Shown here piece after piece: positions 62,558-64,000 of a DNA stretch of 64,000 nt. The notes beneath the pieces are model-generated. The model made no database searches and was not told where the DNA came from. It worked only from the letters and a program-made list of their open reading frames with translations. The position numbers were made by a program, and so were the translations under genes. The stretch is taken from NCBI RefSeq assembly GCF_023657595.1, contig NZ_CP098323.1:4116001-4180000 (forward strand), in the 5' to 3' direction. Origin of the DNA: Cytobacillus firmus (lineage in GTDB: Bacteria; Bacillota; Bacilli; Bacillales; Cytobacillaceae). How positions within the stretch are numbered: the first letter of the stretch is position 1; every line of letters begins with the position of its first letter.

Positions 62558-64000
62558 TTAATACATTTCAGAAGTCGTCTTTGCCTGCATGTGAAGCAGG
62601 ATATAGTCAGGTCCGCCCGCTTTGGAGTCTGTTCCTGACATGTTGAATCCGCCGAATGGCTGGTATCCAACAATCGCACCTGTACAGCCGCGGTTGAAGT
62701 ATAGGTTTCCAACATGGAAATCTTCGCGCGCTTTTTGGATGTGCTCTCGGTTCTGTGTGATCACTGCTCCTGTTAAGCCGTACTCGGTGTTGTTGGCGAT
62801 TTCAAGCGCATGATCGAAATCCTTTGCCTTTGTGAAGCCAACGACAGGTCCAAAGATTTCTTCCTGCATTAAGCGTGCATCCGGGGCAAGGTCTGCGAAT
62901 ACAGTCGGCTTGATGAAGAAGCCTTTCGAGCTGTCGCCCTCTCCGCCTGCCATCAGCTTGCCTTCTTCTTTGCCGATTTCAATATAGCTCATGATCTTGT
63001 CAAATGCGCCCTGGTCAATCACTGGACCCATGTAATTGCTTTGGTCTTCAGGATTGCCCTGTGTTAATTCGGTAGTCAGTTCAACCACTCGGTTAAGCAC
63101 CTGATCGTAGACATCTTCTACGATAACCGCACGTGAACATGCTGAACACTTCTGGCCGGAGAATCCGAATGCAGAAGCCACGATGGAAGTCGCCGCCAAT
63201 TCAAGGTCTGCTTCTTTGTCGACAACGATTGTGTCCTTACCGCCCATTTCAGCGATGACACGCTTCAGCCAGATTTGGCCTTCGTTTAATTTAGATGCAC
63301 GCTCGTTGATGCGAAGACCAACGTCACGTGATCCTGTGAAGGAGATGAAGCGGGTATCTTTATGGTCAACCAGGTAGTCGCCCACTTCCGCACCGCTGCC
63401 AGGCACGAAGTTCAGAACGCCCTTCGGAAGGCCTGCTTCTTCCATCACTTCAACGAATTTCGCAGCCACAACTGGAGTTGTAGAAGCTGGCTTTAAAAGA
63501 ACAGCATTTCCTGCCACGATTGCCGCAACAGTTGTACCGGCCATGATCGCAAGCGGGAAGTTCCAAGGAGAAATGATGATCCCCACTCCCAATGGAATGT
63601 AGTCATAACGGTTATATTCGTTCGGACGGCTATTGACTGGAACACCGTCTTTGATTTCTAAGATTTGGCGTGCATAGTACTCAAGGAAGTCAATCGCTTC
63701 TGCAGTATCAGCATCTGCCTCGTTCCAAGGCTTCCCTGCTTCCTTCGTTAATAGGGCAGAAAACTCATGCTTGCGGCGGCGGATAATCGCAGCTGCTTTG
63801 AATAGCACATCTGCGCGTGTTTCCGGCTTTACTTTTCTCCAAGTCTTGAACGCTTCGACTGCAGCCTGCATCGCTTTTTCCGCATGATCGCGGTTTGCCT
63901 TTGACACACGGCCAACGACTTCTTCTTTATTAGAAGGATTGATTGATACAATTTTATCTTCAGTAGAAATGCGCTCTCCGCCAATTAATAGATCATAATC
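62558..64000 (-). CDS. rocA: 1-Pyrroline-5-carboxylate dehydrogenase, 5' end cut by window
   Basis: The reading frame is open to the window end (64000), giving 480 residues of an expected 515. An apparent GTG start at 63907 is internal. The segment [11 protein letters not shown] upstream is the normal N-terminus region. Motifs: [15 protein letters not shown], the [12 protein letters not shown] glycine motif, IAEMGGKD (catalytic Glu) and [11 protein letters not shown] (catalytic Cys). It oxidises glutamate semialdehyde to glutamate. Confidence 0.93.
   Translation of the reverse strand, partial: DYDLLIGGERISTEDKIVSINPSNKEEVVGRVSKANRDHAEKAMQAAVEAFKTWRKVKPETRADVLFKAAAIIRRRKHEFSALLTKEAGKPWNEADADTAEAIDFLEYYARQILEIKDGVPVNSRPNEYNRYDYIPLGVGIIISPWNFPLAIMAGTTVAAIVAGNAVLLKPASTTPVVAAKFVEVMEEAGLPKGVLNFVPGSGAEVGDYLVDHKDTRFISFTGSRDVGLRINERASKLNEGQIWLKRVIAEMGGKDTIVVDKEADLELAATSIVASAFGFSGQKCSACSRAVIVEDVYDQVLNRVVELTTELTQGNPEDQSNYMGPVIDQGAFDKIMSYIEIGKEEGKLMAGGEGDSSKGFFIKPTVFADLAPDARLMQEEIFGPVVGFTKAKDFDHALEIANNTEYGLTGAVITQNREHIQKAREDFHVGNLYFNRGCTGAIVGYQPFGGFNMSGTDSKAGGPDYILLHMQAKTTSEMY

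Noticed and set aside
1-64000. CRISPR arrays, rRNA genes and intact insertion sequences
   Set aside because: No regularly spaced repeats, rRNA sequence or transposase gene was found on reading both strands.

Overview
The window looks like a chromosomal segment of a spore-forming Bacillaceae (Cytobacillus, Mesobacillus or Neobacillus-like rather than B. subtilis itself). The evidence is a B. subtilis-type eps locus with an EAR RNA element, the yugO-yugN-pgi-yugJ/K gene neighbourhood, rocA/rocD/gudB, a three-part Bacillus-type cytochrome bd operon ending in cydS, strong AGGAGG ribosome-binding sites and an AT-rich accessory block. The taxon is inferred from gene content and order only.

Layout. 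(1) 102-274: tRNA-Ala(GGC) with promoter and a shared bidirectional terminator. (2) 272-5602, minus strand: a compact RiPP-like operon (78-aa Gly/Asn-rich peptide, HPr-kinase-like kinase, PqqD/RRE protein, SipW-type signal peptidase, ABC exporter, nucleotidyltransferase) with a VanZ-like gene upstream. It has no lasso cyclase and no B2 protease. (3) 6497-9070, plus strand: a large tailspike/pectate-lyase-like beta-helix protein. (4) 9212-33178, minus strand: a 24-kb exopolysaccharide (eps) locus running epsA, epsB, EAR RNA, small ORF, epsC, galU, glycosyltransferases, epsG, galE, small ORF, epsL, epsM, epsN, an embedded sinR, then an AT-rich module of six glycosyltransferases, a flippase and an acyltransferase. 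(5) 33362-40287, minus strand: a complete paeninodin-type lasso peptide operon (C-A-K-B1-B2-NT-D) whose 45-aa precursor gene at 38204-38341 is very short. (6) 40591-43357: a GT4 glycosyltransferase, a PAP2 phosphatase remnant and UDP-glucose dehydrogenase. (7) 43649-64000: housekeeping genes: cydABS, an oxidoreductase, a kinase-like gene behind a yybP-ykoY (Mn) riboswitch, three secreted peptidases, a Spo0E-like small protein, yugO/yugN, pgi, an alcohol dehydrogenase, a structured non-coding element, gudB, rocD and the truncated rocA.

How it fits together. Six copies of a 16-bp palindrome of the form GTTCTNNNNAAAGAAC (two GTTCTYT half-sites separated by 2 bp, the form SinR recognises in B. 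subtilis) sit on or next to predicted sigma-A promoters of four units: the cyclase-less RiPP operon, the beta-helix gene, the eps operon and the lasso operon. A SinR homologue is encoded inside the eps operon. The most economical reading is one biofilm regulon in which matrix polysaccharide, a polysaccharide-binding or -cleaving protein and two modified-peptide systems are co-repressed by SinR. The cyclase-less operon, which reuses lasso tailoring enzymes (kinase and nucleotidyltransferase) on a non-lasso peptide, is the best candidate for an undescribed system here.
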